From Deinandra increscens subsp. villosa (lineage: Eukaryota; Streptophyta; Magnoliopsida; Asterales; Asteraceae), in assembly GCA_039602395.1 (NCBI GenBank), contig JBCNJP010000025.1:46333980-46397979 (forward strand): a stretch of DNA of 64,000 nt, read 5' to 3'. The notes beneath the pieces were generated by a model. It did not search any database. It was given only the letters and a program-made list of their open reading frames with translations, and had not been told where the DNA came from. Positions 1-12,429 of this stretch are shown piece after piece; position 1 is the first letter of the stretch; each line of letters starts with the position of its first letter. The position numbers were made by a program, and so were the translations under genes.

Positions 1-372
1 TTTATTTTTTATTATTGCACATGTGCAATAAAAATTTATTATTGCACATGTGCAATAATATTAAAACCTCTATAACTTTTTCATACGTTAATATTTTTTG
101 ATAAAAAATTGTACCATAGATCTTATAATTCTGTTATCTTTAATTCTGGAAAAAATTAAAAAAAATTAACGTTTTTTTGTTAATATTGCACATGTGTAAT
201 ATAATTAATACGTATTATTGCACATGTGCAATAATGAAAAAAATCATGAAATTTTATATTTTTAATTTTTTTCCCAGAATTTAAGGTGACATAATTTTAA
301 GACTTTTGGTGCAAAATTTTTTAAAAAATATTATCGTATGAGGAAGTTATAGAGGTTTTAATATTTGTTTTC
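1..372. repeat. AT-rich palindromic (foldback) element
   Basis: The block at about 57-115 (tataactttttcatacg inside) returns as its reverse complement at about 307-366, giving imperfect arms of roughly 58 bp. The perfect palindrome TTGCACATGTGCAA occurs near 14-28, 43-57 and 217-231. No ORF of note is present. This looks like a small non-autonomous foldback or MITE-like element. The left end may lie outside the window, and I cannot identify a target duplication, so the superfamily is open. Confidence 0.5.
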
Positions 373-411
373 TTGTTTTCGCAATAACATCTTGTTTTTA
401 TTTGATCCTTC

Positions 412-414
<3 letters not shown>

Positions 415-473
<59 letters not shown>
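415..473. repeat. (TA)n microsatellite
   Basis: About 29 uninterrupted TA dinucleotides separate the two related palindromic segments. Plant MITEs often lie near or insert into TA runs. Confidence 0.95.
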
Positions 474-476
<3 letters not shown>

Positions 477-479
477 CGA

Positions 480-700
480 AAACACATGTTATTGCGAAAA
501 CGTGAAAACCAATATTAAAATATACATAACTTTTTCATACATTAATGTTTTTTCATAAAATTCGCACCAAAATTCTTAGAATTATGTTATCTTTAATTTT
601 GGATTTTTTTTAAAATTAACTTTTTGTGTTTTTTTCCTGTGCTGCACATGTGCATCATTATCATTACTACTACACAAAGACAAAATATTATGCGAAAAAA
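480..700. repeat. Second, diverged copy of the left palindromic element
   Basis: The stretch with tatacataactttttcatac and the following ttatctttaattttgg run repeats 60-180 with substitutions. It is a half copy of the same foldback family. Nothing else is recognisable between 474 and 829. Confidence 0.45.
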
Positions 701-829
701 CACTCTTTATGTTAAAAACTTATAAAAACACTAAAAAATTTATGGTACTAATGATAATGCTATATAGTGTACATGTGTAACATAGAATTAAAAAAATTAT
801 AAAATATATTTTTTTCTTTAGATCTAAAG

Positions 830-1329
830 NNNNNNNNNNNNNNNNNNNNNNNNNNNNNNNNNNNNNNNNNNNNNNNNNNNNNNNNNNNNNNNNNNNNNNN
901 NNNNNNNNNNNNNNNNNNNNNNNNNNNNNNNNNNNNNNNNNNNNNNNNNNNNNNNNNNNNNNNNNNNNNNNNNNNNNNNNNNNNNNNNNNNNNNNNNNNN
1001 NNNNNNNNNNNNNNNNNNNNNNNNNNNNNNNNNNNNNNNNNNNNNNNNNNNNNNNNNNNNNNNNNNNNNNNNNNNNNNNNNNNNNNNNNNNNNNNNNNNN
1101 NNNNNNNNNNNNNNNNNNNNNNNNNNNNNNNNNNNNNNNNNNNNNNNNNNNNNNNNNNNNNNNNNNNNNNNNNNNNNNNNNNNNNNNNNNNNNNNNNNNN
1201 NNNNNNNNNNNNNNNNNNNNNNNNNNNNNNNNNNNNNNNNNNNNNNNNNNNNNNNNNNNNNNNNNNNNNNNNNNNNNNNNNNNNNNNNNNNNNNNNNNNN
1301 NNNNNNNNNNNNNNNNNNNNNNNNNNNNN
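830..1329. other. Assembly gap (500 N)
   Basis: A run of exactly 500 N, a conventional placeholder for a gap of unknown size. It truncates the minus-strand Gypsy LTR to its right. Translations across it are meaningless. Confidence 1.
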
Positions 1330-4013
1330 CACCACATTCATAACAGCCACGGAGTTTATACCGTTAAGGGGTGCGAACAAACCAGGACCACAACCATTAG
1401 TTACAAATACTAAACGAATCAGAGTTAAGTCCAATGTTCATAAATAAAACAGTTTAAAATACGCAGCGGAATATAAACATAAGTGTCTTAGCACTAACCA
1501 CGTGCTTTACAAAGTCATTGTATTAAATTCCCAAATTAAGTTTAATAGAAATAAAGTCTTCACGTGCCATGCCAACCTCCAGCGTATACTCCTCAGCGAT
1601 CTGCAAAAGTGAAAACCACACAAGTGTCAACCTAACGGTTGGTGAGTTCACGGTGGGCATGACATGCATTGGCCCGGTCTCTTAATCGTGTTTATCAAAT
1701 CATATAAATAAGTAGTAGTTTTGCAAAACATTTGCCAAGTGTTGAATTATCGAATATGCACTAGTTAAGTAAAAGTTAAAGCGGTCAACCGATATCGCGG
1801 GTAGCTAATCCGGTTTCCATGCAGTAAGGAAGTCGTACTAGGGCTGAAAGCTGACGTAACAGAGTTCGGCATTTGCCGATGGTTGGTGCCTCCAGTTGTG
1901 TCCCTTTCGGGAGGCCCACAACTAAAACAGGCTGATATTGAACTCCGTTTGGCCTCCAACCGGTTGGTTACACATTTGTGTACCGCGGAGCAGGGTTTGT
2001 CAAACCCTCAGTAGATCTACCCAACATCCCCTCGCTTCAGATCATCAGTACTAAGTTGAGGACTTTTAAATTAACAAGGCAATCCTTAGAAATCATGTGA
2101 TATCATTTGGTTTAGACTTTAACCTACACTAGCCATATTAAAACGTTTGTTCTGGATTTCATCTGAAATCCCAAAAAGAGTTTAAGTGTCAAAATGGTTG
2201 TTTCCGGATTTCATTCGAAACCCCAAGGATGGACCGTTGCAAGTGCTCCCCATAAAACACTCCAACTTCCATAACAGGTATCTCATTTGGTAATACCTCA
2301 AAATGTCAGCGTTGTTTTGCGTTAAGTTCATTCGTTGTGTCCCAAACGGGCTCACAATTAAAGGGTTAGTGAAACTCACCTTAGGTTGCTCAGCTACACT
2401 TGCTAATTAATCCAAATATTGCTTAACGAAGACCTATGAACATGTTTAGGTCTTAAGTATTAGTTTCGTGTCTATTTATTAACTTAACATCACTACGGCC
2501 CATAACATAGCACGTTGGAACTATGACACGACATAACGACACACGACACCGATGGTTGATCATAAACAAGGGTTCATAAATTACAGAAATCATAGCATGT
2601 TTCATCATTGCATAATCATGTAAGTCATGGAATAGCATTCAAATAAGTTGCACAAGTTTGGGTTTAGTCTGGAGAAACTGCTGGAGAAACTACTAGAGAA
2701 ACTGCTAGAGAAACTGCGAGAGAAACTGCTAGTTTCGCTGGCTAGAGAAACTGCTAGAGAAACTGCCAGAGAAACTGCGAGAGAAACTGCTAGTTTCGCT
2801 GGCTAGAGAAACTGCTAGAGAAACTGCCAGAGAAACTGCGAGAGAAACTGCGAGAGAAACTGCTAGTTTCGCTGGCTAGAGAAACTGCTAGTTTCGCTGG
2901 CTAGAGAAACTGCTAGTTTCGCTGGCTAGTTTCGCCAGGAACTGGTTGAACTTTCGTTCAGGGACAAGGTCAGTTTCGTTCACGAGAGACACTATAGTTT
3001 CGCTGAACAGTTTCGCTGGAAGGAGATATGCATAGTTTCGCTGGATAGTTTCTCCTGATGAATGCACAGTTTCGCTAGACGCTAGAAAAACCCGAAAAAC
3101 TAACAAAAATCTTTCTAACAGCTTCCAAACTTCATGTAATTCATTTCCAAGCATCCATAAACATTTAGGAACATCACAGGAGCATTTTTAACATCATAAA
3201 CGTGCATTTTCATCATCAAATCTTCAAGAACACATTTTACATAAATTAGCCTATTCTAGCATAAATCTTCATCATGGATCAGTTTCACACGTAAAGTTGT
3301 TGTTTTTATGATAGATCTAGCATTCCTAAGTATCTTAACAGAAGATCTAACGATTACATAATGATCTAGGCATGCTTTATTGAAGAAAACACATAAGAGA
3401 AGCAAGAACATGGTTCATGGAACTCACGGTTTGGTCAAGCTTCTATGGATGATCTTCACCAACAGGATTAAGGGCTGGTCTTGATGGCTCTTGGGGCTGA
3501 TCCAGATTCGTGAGAGAGAGTGAGGGTAGGAGAGTGTGTGTGTTTGTTGTGATGATGCAAGTAAATGGAGAATTAGGGTTAATTACTCCTTTAAATACTT
3601 AGGGCCATCATGGGCTTTCATTGGGATTTGGGCCCCCAATGATTAGCCATCATTAGCCCATGATTAATCCATCATTAACTAATTACTAGCCCAATCATTA
3701 GACATGTATGCATACACTTAATTACCCGGTTACACATATAATCACATAATTAGGCAATTTAAACATTTTATCACATAATTTTAACAAGTAAACAATTAAT
3801 CATGCTTTTTAATACTAATCATGCATTTAAATCACGTTTCTCATAATAACAACATATAAATAAATACATAACACATATGGACGGGTTCGGTGATCAACCA
3901 AAGGACGTGGACGTATTCGGCCTAGTTAAGCATTAGTTACCAAGTTAACATTTATAACGTAACTAACGGAAATTGTCTAACGGAAGTAAACCTTGAAATT
4001 CCCGGATGTCACA
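1330..4013 (-). mobile_element. Gypsy LTR, minus strand, truncated by gap
   Basis: On the minus strand the block starts at 4013 with TGTGACATCCGGG, the TG start typical of plant Ty3/Gypsy (Tekay-like) LTRs. It abuts the Copia fragment at 4014 exactly. A TATA-like TATTTAAAGG lies at 3597-3588, followed by a leader-like stretch. At least 2.68 kb is visible, with the 3' end lost in the gap, so LTRs of several kb are likely. No long ORF belongs to it. Whether it is a solo LTR or part of an element cannot be told. Confidence 0.65.
2671..3084. repeat. Short-word array (GAGAAACTGCTAGTTTCGCTGG) in Gypsy LTR
   Basis: About 400 bp is built from the words GAGAAACTGC and TAGTTTCGCTGG, many copies in direct and inverted sense, since GAAAC and GTTTC alternate. 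The array lies downstream of the LTR's TATA-like site. ORFs through it are low-complexity by-products. Confidence 0.85.
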
Positions 4014-6175
4014 CCTGGAATTGATTTCGAGGTATTGCCATTTGTTATCCGAGATGGATACTGTTCAAATCAAGAAGGAAGATGAAGAACTTAAGGAAAA
4101 ATTACTTGAAGGTTTGCCATCAAAGTGGGAATCATATGTGTTGATGATTATGAATTATAAAGATTATCCAGCGTTGACATTTGTAAAACTGTTGGGTAAG
4201 TTGCAAGCAAGAGACTTAGAGATGAAAAATGTGAATACTACACCTGCAGAAGTCCAGAATCCTGATGTGTACTATGGTTCAAACGCGGCAATAATTTCGG
4301 GTAAACCGGGCAAACTAACAAGTTCTACGCTAGCAACGGCCTTCATAGCTGGAAATTTAACTGGAAATGTATCTAACTCAGGAAATGGAATGGGTTTAAA
4401 CAGTCATGAATACAATTATAGTTCTGGAGGTTGTAACGTTTCGATTCCAGCAAGTAACCTGATGAATACTAGCAAGATGGCCATGTCGGTTACAACGACA
4501 TAAGACTATATGGATCTTGTATCTGCATTGGTATCATCGTATTATGGGGTTATAACTAGTAAGGTAAGTAATGCAGAACTGACTGAGGAGGATTATGATC
4601 AGGTTGATCCGGATGACTTGGAGCTGATGGATATTAACTAGCAGTTTGCCATGCTTGCAAGAAGGGTGAAGAGATTTCTTAAGAAAACTGGTAGAAAAGA
4701 CCTGAATTCTGGAGGAAGAATTGGTTTTGACAAGTCAAAGGTGAGGTGTTATAATTGTTCAAATTTCGGACACTTCGCTCGGGAATGCTCTCAACTTAAG
4801 AAGCAAGAATACCAAAAGTTTGCTCCTAAGACTACTGTTTCTGGAACCAACAATGCATCAAATTCAGGGAGTTCTTCAAATTCTAAACCCAATTCTAAAA
4901 CAAAGAAAGCCCTAGTGTCTCAAGAAGACAAAACTTATAACTGGGGTAATCAATTTGCTGATTCATCTGCATTGATTGTGACACATGTGCAGGATAAAGA
5001 CACCATGACAAAATCTACTCAAGATGGAGATGAAATTCATGGCGAAGAAATTGATGGAGTTAATGTTGGAGTTAATGATGAAGCAAGTGTATCGGATTCA
5101 AAGGATGATCATCAATCTTTTCCTAAAGAAAAATTTGCATTCATGGCAAGCTTGTCTGACCAAGTTGAATCAGATGCTGTTCTCTTGTTGGAGAAGAAAG
5201 TTCAAGTTCTAACTAAGGAGAAGGAAGCACTGATTCGTGAATGTGAAGCCGCGAAAGCTAAAGCACTTGACACAGTCAATGATTTTGAGAACTTATATCA
5301 AAAGAGTCTTCCATTGAAGCAACAATATGAGAGGGCTCAGCAAAATGTTGTGGAGATTGCTGACAAGATGATTGCACTACAAAAAGAAATGGAGAAATTG
5401 ACTGATGTAAAAAAAAGTCTGAAGCAGGAAGTTGGTACATTAAAAAGAAACAACATCACAAAATCGGTTGCTCTTATGGCCGATACTTCTAAGGTAGTTT
5501 CTTATCCTCTGATGTGCAAATCTTGTGATGAATTTGCTACCGCTAAGAGTACGCTCTTAGATGAAATGACTAAACTAAATGATCTTTTAACGGTCACAAG
5601 AGCTGATAAAAATATATACAAGGAAAGATGGGAAGGAACCACTAAGGAATTGTTTTCGGTTCTTGAGCAGTTACGTTTATAAAAATTTGATTTTTCAAAC
5701 TAATCTAAACTGCTTGTGTCCTCTCAAAAGGACTTGGCTAATAGTGAAAAACTTGTTGCTGATCTTAAAATTGAGATTTTTAAACTAAAACAAAAGATTG
5801 ACACTGTTCAAGTTTCATCATCATTTACCAAGTTTCTTTACAAGTCTGAAAAGGAAAATATTTCTGGTAAATTGAGTCAAGTTCCCCCTCCTGTCATTAA
5901 ACATTGGTCCTTCATCTGAGGAAAAAGTGGAAGTTTCTTCTCATGACAAGTAGAGTAATCATCAATCAATTAATTCGAAGTCCGACAAAACTTCAACCGG
6001 AATATATATCTTGGATTCTACAGTTGATGAATTGTTTTATGATGTCTCAGACCTTGATAAAATTGATGATCTTGTATCTGAAACGGAAGCTGAATGTTCC
6101 AAATCCACTTGTTCAAATGTTTTTAAGCCAGATTATCAAAATTTGATTTTAAAACATGATTTTTCGACCATCAAA
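4014..6175 (+). pseudogene. Duplicated Copia gag fragment (copy 1)
   Basis: This 2.16 kb segment matches 8931-11090 with roughly 24 differences by eye, about 99 percent identity. It encodes part of a Copia gag: the UBN2-like region at 4018-4503, a zinc knuckle CYNCSNFGHFAREC at about 4749-4790, then a long coiled-coil region to 5682. Both copies carry the same TAA after VTTT and the same TAG before QFAMLARR, so both were already broken when they separated. The left edge is the start of the minus-strand Gypsy LTR and the right edge is a blunt switch to Gypsy LTR sequence at 6176. It is non-functional. Confidence 0.9.
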
Positions 6176-7148
6176 GGTTGAAAAGGTTAAAAAGGTTTTA
6201 ATCTAAGCAGATACTGTCTAGTGAAAAAGGAAAAGGTGGTTGTACAACTAGAAGCGGGGAACGACGGTTCTCCGGGATAGTGACGGCTGCTCTATTGAAA
6301 AGGTATTCGGGTGGCAACGGTTTCCCGAGGAACTAACATGGTTCCAATAGACAATGCTTAGTAAGTAAATAAATGACTGCTTACAATATTTCATATAACT
6401 CTTTTATGTTTTATACCTAATGATTATTTGCACAAGAGAGGGTCCAGGAGGCCCAACGTACTTTCAGTACAAAATGGTTTTTTTTATAATTTAAAGGTTA
6501 TGTCTTGGTATAATACTGTTATGTTTATACATGTTAAATGACTAAATGGTGAATGGTTAAATAGTTAAATGGTTAATGGTTAAATGGTTAAATGATTAAA
6601 TGAATGAATGTTCTGGAATAACTCTGTTTTATACATGATAAATGTTTAAAGGTTATATTTTGGTATAATGCTTATACCTGATAAATGTTTAAGAATAATG
6701 GTTTTAAAGTTATAGTATAATTATGTCATGTTTTATACTTGATAAATGTTTGATAAAAAAGGGCCGCTAGGCCCAAGCGTTGGAATAAACTTTCGTGGCA
6801 AAGGTAACGCTTTTTGAAAAACGTAGAACTCACCATCATAAGCTGACCTTTCCAAAAACATATGTATTTCAGGTGACGATGATGTTAAGGTAGCAAGGAA
6901 AGGACTTTGGTGAGGACGGACTAGCTGGGTAAACTATCAGGAAAGGACTCCGTAGTAGACTGGCAATAGACGTAGATAAGATGTAGTTGTTAGATTATGT
7001 TGTATCTTCCTTACTGTTGTACTTGGCTTATAAATAAATGAAAAGTTTTTAATTTCCGCTGCTTAGTTATCTCTGATTGTACCATGTGTTGATGAGTAAA
7101 TCCGATTAGTGACCCTTCCTGGTGCCAAGTCTGGGAATGGGCGTCACA
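6176..7148 (+). mobile_element. Gypsy element G1: 3' part of 5' LTR
   Basis: The sequence ends in GGGCGTCACA at 7148, directly before a primer binding site, so it is the end of a plus-strand Gypsy LTR. The 5' part of the LTR is missing because the duplicated Copia fragment joins at 6176. A polyadenylation-like tail region (aataaatgaaaag) lies near 7032. G1 continues through its leader to 7547, is split by the Copia Cp (7548-29204), and resumes at 29205. Confidence 0.8.
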
Positions 7149-7150
7149 AG

Positions 7151-7164
7151 TTGGTATCAGAGCC
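7151..7164 (+). other. Gypsy G1 primer binding site (initiator tRNA-Met)
   Basis: TTGGTATCAGAGCC, two bases after the LTR end, matches the plant initiator tRNA-Met 3' end complement TGGTATCAGAGC(C). It fixes G1's orientation as plus. Confidence 0.9.
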
Positions 7165-7547
7165 AATTTAAGAGATTTAGATACTAGCCCGGTATCTAGA
7201 CTTAAACAAGGACTCTGGGTAAACAAAGTAAGGTAACATAGTGAATGTAAATGCCAGTCAGGATAGTTATGCCAATAGGTAAAAGGTTGCACAAGGAACA
7301 TAGGAGGTAAGACTTAGGGTATGTAAGTGTGGAGAATACCTGATTGCAATTAGCTACTGCAGTTTGGTATTACCCAAATGAACATATCTCAAGTTTGTAA
7401 CTGTTGTGTGTTCGAGTGCGGGGTAGGTCAACTGACAGTAAGATACGTGGTCAGTAAATCGTAAAAGTGCCTAGAACTCTAAAAGAAGGCAGTTTTAAAG
7501 GACCGGTTTTAGAATTACTGGTAAGGAATGAAAGGAAGGGTATGGAC
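7165..7547 (+). other. Gypsy G1 untranslated leader
   Basis: The 383 bp between the primer binding site and the Copia insertion contain no ORF and no recognised motif. The last five bases, TGGAC, are one half of the Copia Cp target duplication. Confidence 0.7.
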
Positions 7548-7917
7548 TGTTGATACATTATGTGGCAATGAGCTGGACCAGACAAAGAGTTGAAGACTTG
7601 AAGAATACAACCTAGTTTGTTGTTGGCCGAACTCTGGCCGAACCCCGGCCGAACCTTGGTTGAACCTGAGGTTTGGACAAGCCTAGGAGTTCGGCTGAGC
7701 GATGTCTATATATAGGTTGTAGTTGTGTCTTTGTAACTAGTTTTTCAGTAGAGTTTTGAGCGAGTGTTAAGCAACTGTGTGTTTTGTGTTCTGATTCTCT
7801 CTGTAATCTGTTACGATATTAATGAGAGATTGAGCATTGTTATTTACACCGTTTGTTCCCATTTCTATTACACAATTGATGTCGAACTAAGCCGATCCAC
7901 ACGCTTAAGTGTTTTCA
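7548..7917 (+). repeat. Cp 5' LTR
   Basis: It begins TGTTGATACA and ends GTTTTCA, 370 bp. I count about 20 differences from the 3' LTR (around 5 percent), so the insertion is old but not ancient. The U3 part holds five to six CCGAAC/GTTCGG words just upstream of a TATA box. Confidence 0.95.
7706..7713 (+). promoter_or_regulatory. Cp LTR TATA box with upstream CCGAAC words
   Basis: TATATATAGG lies about 160 bp into the LTR. GGCCGAAC-type words cluster at 7625-7696, immediately upstream. The same layout recurs at 24720-24890 before the accessory ORF. Confidence 0.6.
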
Positions 7918-7919
7918 AG

Positions 7920-7931
7920 TGGTATAAGAGC
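7920..7931 (+). other. Cp primer binding site
   Basis: TGGTATAAGAGC follows the LTR by two bases. It differs from the initiator tRNA-Met complement TGGTATCAGAGC at one base. Confidence 0.85.
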
Positions 7932-8463
7932 TTTCTGGTATCGTTTAATTCGACTTTGGTTCAATTGTGTGATTCAAAGCTCGTTTTTCATCTCCGTTTC
8001 TGAAAAATTGCGTCAAAAACATCATGATTTACGTTCAAACTCCTTGTTTCTGTCCGTTTTGGTTCGATTGATTGTCCTGAGCTCGAGTGGTTGAATTTTC
8101 CTGTGAGATTCAAAGTTTTTCAAAATTTTCTCGTTCGGCCGAACCTCAAGTTCGGCGTAACCGCTCCGATCCCGAAGTTTGGAGTGAAGTTTGGTCATCT
8201 TTCTCGTTCGTTGAGAGTTCGGAGCTCACTCGGAGGGAGTTCAGTGAGATTTCTGCTTCGGTGAGAGATCGGTGGGTGTTCGGACATAGTTCAGAGGTAT
8301 ATAGGTGAGAGTTCGGAGGTTTGACTTTGTTTCAAGAAAGACTGAGAGTTCGGAGGACGTTTGGACTGTGTATTTGAGTTCGGAGTAGGTTTGGAGCACG
8401 TTCGGAGGTTTATACAAGTTGGGAGCACGTTCGGACCCATCAGAAATTTGAAATATTTTCAAG
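7932..8463 (+). other. Cp gag leader with GTTCGG word array
   Basis: This is untranslated leader between primer site and gag start. From about 8130 to 8440 the word GTTCGG (or CCGAAC) recurs about a dozen times, often as GAGTTCGGAG. Short ORFs here come from the repeated word and have no support. Confidence 0.75.
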
Positions 8464-11400
8464 ATGTCGGATTATCAAGCATTTGCTGCGATTCAGTCTC
8501 AGATGCAGACTTTATTGAATTACGACAACGAAATTTGGACTACTCGGAAAGTTACTAAACTTTTCAAATTTGAAGATTATCCAAATTGGAAGAAACCGTT
8601 CGAAGCTTACATTGGAACGACATCTAGACTTATGGATTGCTATGGATGCACCATACGTGTATCCTGTTGGACAAAACAATGTGTGCATAATGCAAAGAAA
8701 CTTGGATGTTGATCAAAAGGCTGATTACACGAGAGAACAAAAAGCCTATGGTCTTCTAACTCAAGCACTACCGAAGGAGTTGCTACACCGGTTTAAGAGT
8801 TGTAAAGATTCTCATGAATTGTGGACGACGTTGAAAGAACGGTGTCAAGGCAATGACCAATACAAGAAGAGTAAAAAGGAAGTTCTGAAAAGGAGTTTGA
8901 TAATTTCAAACATTTTGATGGTGAAGGTGTCCTGGAATTGATTTCGAGGTATTGCCATTTGTTATCCGAGATGGATACTGTTCAAATCAAGAAGGAAGAT
9001 GAAGAACTTAAGGAAAAATTACTTGAAGGTTTGCCATCAAAGTGGGAATCATATGTGTTGATGATTATGAATTATAAAGATTATCCAGCGTTGACATTTG
9101 TAAAACTGTTGGGTAAGTTGCAAGCAAGAGACTTAGAGATGAAAAATGTGAATACTACACCTGCAGAAGTCCAGAATCCTGATGTGTACTATGGTTCAAA
9201 CGTGGCAATAATTTCGGGTAAACCGGGCAAACTAACAAGTTCTACGCTAGCAACGGCCTTCATAGCTGGAAATTTAACTGGAAATGTATCTAACTCAGGA
9301 AATGGAATGGGTTTAAACAGTCATGAATACAATTATAGTTCTGGAGGTTGTAACGTTTCGATTCCAGCAAGTAACCTGATGAATACTAGCAAGATGGCCA
9401 TGTCGGTTACAACGACATAAGACTATATGGATCTTGTATCTGCATTGGTATCATCGTATTATGGGGTTATAACTAGTAAGGTAAGTAATGCAGAACTGAC
9501 TGGGGAGGATTATGATCAGGTTGATCCGGATGACTTGGAGCTGACGAATATTAAGTAGCAGTTTGCCATGCTTGCAAGAAGGGTGAAGAGATTTCTTAAG
9601 AAAACTGGTAGAAAAGACCTGAATTCTGGAGGAAGAATTGGTTTTGACAAGTCAAAGGTGAGGTGTTATAATTGTTCAAATTTCGGACACTTCGCTCGGG
9701 AATGCTCTCAACTTAAGAAGCAAGAATACCAAAAGTTTGCTCCTAAGTCTACTGTTTCTGGAACCAACAATGCATCAAATTCAGGGAGTTCTTCAAATTC
9801 TAAACCTAATTCTAAAACAACAAAAGCCCTAGTGTCTCAAGAAGACAAAACTTATAACTGGGGTAATCAATTTGCTGATTCATCTGCATTGATTGTGACA
9901 CATGTGCAGGATAAAGACACCATGACAAAATCTACTCAAGATGGAGATGAAATTCATGGCGAAGCAATTGATGGAGTTAATGTTGGAGTTAATGATGAAG
10001 CAAGTGTATCGGATTCAAAGGATGATCATCAATCTTTTCCTAAAGAAAAATTTGCATTCATGGCAAGCTTGTCTGACCAAGTTGAATCAGATGCTGTTCT
10101 CTTGTTAGAGAAGAAAGTTCAAGTTCTAACTAAGGAGAAGGAAGCACTGATTCGTGAATGTGAAGCCGCGAAAGCTAAAGCACTTGACACAGTCAATGAT
10201 TTTGAGAACTTATATCAAAAGAGTCTTCCATTGAAGCAACAATATGAGAGGGCTCAGCAAAATGTTGTGGAGATTGCTGACAAGATGATTGCACTACAAA
10301 AAGAAATGGAGAAATTGACTGATGTAAAAAAAGTCTGAAGCAGGAGGTTGGTACATTAAAAAGAAACAACATCACAAAATCGGTTGCTCTTATGGCCGAT
10401 ACTTCTAAGGTAGTTTCTTATCCTCTGATGTGCAAATCTTGTGATGAATTTGCTATCGCTAAGAGTACGCTCTTAGATGAAATGACTAAACTAAATGATC
10501 TTTTAACGGTCACAAGAGCTGATAAAAATATATACAAGGAAAGATGGGAAGGAACCACTAAGGAGTTGTTTTCGGTTCATGAGCAGTTACGTTTACAAAA
10601 TTTGATTTTTCAAACTAATCTAAACTGCTTGTGTCCTCACAAAAGGACTTGGCTAATAGTGAAAAACTTGTTGCTGATCTTAAAATTGAGATTTTTAAAC
10701 TAAAACAAAAGATTGACACTGTTCAAGTTTCATCATCATTTACCAAGTTTCTTTACAAGTCTGAAAAGGAAAATAATTCTGGTAAATTCAGTCAAGTTCC
10801 CCCTCCTGTCATTAAACATTGGTCCTTCATCTGAGGAAAAAGTGGAAGTTTCTTCTCATGACAAGTAGAGTAATCATCAATCAATTAATTCGAAGTCTGA
10901 CAAAACTTCAACCGGAATATATACCTTGGATTCTACAGTTGATGAATTGTTTTATGATGTCTCAGACCTTGATAAAATTGATGATCTTGTATCTGAAACG
11001 GAAGCTGAATGTTCCAAATCCACTTGTTCAAATGTTTTTAAGCCAGATTATCAAAATTTGATTTTAAAACATGATTTTTCGACCATCAAATCTTAGCTTA
11101 CGAAATTGAGTGAGTTTAAACAGAAACAAATTGCTAGAAGCAAGTTTGTTGAAGGTAAAAAGGCCAAACATGGTGGAGTTGGATTTGTGCCTCCGGCAAA
11201 ACCAAAATCTTTTGAAAAAGGTTCTTCCGCTAAGGTTTCAAAACCTAAAAAAGCCAAGGCTAGAAATCCCACTCCGAAAACCAAATTTGACACATCTGAA
11301 AATTGGGTGACTTGTCACTTAAAAGGATCTGATAAGATCTATAGCATTAAAGATTTTCCTTTGGATATGGTCAATCCCAATTTAATAGATAAAATCTTTT

Positions 11401-12410
11401 TGGGAAAGTATGATCCTGAATATGATGCTAAGGTGAGGAGTGTGCCCATTAAGAGGGGAAATGGAAGTATCAATGTAATGGACACACTTGATTCTGATTC
11501 TGAATCTGGGTTGGTTAACAGGGTGCAAAAGTCTGTTCAAAAGTTTGTAAACAAGAAACCATCAAAATCAACTTTTCAATCACCACCAAGAGTTTTTCAC
11601 AAACAAATGCAATCAAATTTCAGAAAACCAAGTCCTTATGTCAAAAGGTCACAATTTTACAATGATGAGGGTTTTTATGATGATTTTGGTTGTGGACCAA
11701 ATCAACCTATCTTTGGAAGGGGTCCAAAGTTGGTTGATCATGGTTGTCAAAATGATTTTGGTCCATGATTTGGTGGGAGGAGAGACAGATATCAGAATTA
11801 TGAGGATCATTTTTATTCTGGAAATCCACATGTTAGAAGTCAATTTATGTACCGTGGTGATGTTCCAGAGAGGGTAACAGGTTATGATTCTGGTTGTAAT
11901 GATGATTTTGGAAATCATCGTGTGTCTAACCGAAAGGGTTTGAAACCTAAGACACCAAAACCTGTTGTTGAGTCCGACGTGGATGGTGACACGATTGAAA
12001 AAGCTATGATTGATAAACAAAAATGTTTTAAATGCAAAAATCGTGGTCATACATATCGGACTTGTCCATTGAAGAAGCCCAAATCTGACAAGTCTGATGC
12101 AGAAAAATTTGATGAAATTTCTGAAGGATATCAGACTGAAACACCCGTTTCCAAAAAGAAAGTCAGATTTGTGGATTATAAGGGTAGAGTTCATTTTTTT
12201 GATGAGTCATTTGAATTTCAAAAACATAAAACTTGAAAGAAATCAGGAAATGAATCTGAAAAAGTTAAACCAATTCTTAAAAACTCTATTTCTGGGTCCA
12301 AAGGCTCTTCAAGTGATGCATGGAAACCCAAGGGTTCTTCCATGACTGGTGCTGATTTTGTGGAAGATGACTGTCGACCCAAAGCTTCTAGCTTGGGTAC
12401 ATCCCGAAAC
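8464..12410 (+). pseudogene. gag: Cp gag (broken)
   Basis: The start is the ATG at 8464. The order is an N-terminal region with FEDYPNWKKPFEAYIG, a UBN2-like core (SHELWTTLKERCQGN, then KEKLLEGLPSKWESYVLMI), a first zinc knuckle CYNCSNFGHFAREC at about 9666-9707, a long coiled coil (about 10060-10700), a basic linker (11106-11768) and a second zinc knuckle CFKCKNRGHTYRTC near 12022-12063. Such gags form the particle and bind RNA. At least six stops or frameshifts break it: near 8640, 8915, 9418, 9555, 10335 and 11768. The two knuckles and coiled coil make it unusually long for Copia and fit Sirevirus-like gags. Confidence 0.85.
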
Positions 12411-12429
12411 TAATCTTCTGTCTTAATTT

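Noticed and set aside
720..1434. Long minus-strand ORFs spanning 830-1329
   Set aside because: They consist mostly of N; only the edges are real sequence.
8087..8462. ORFs in the Cp leader rich in RSE or RTS
   Set aside because: They come from the GTTCGG word array in untranslated leader.
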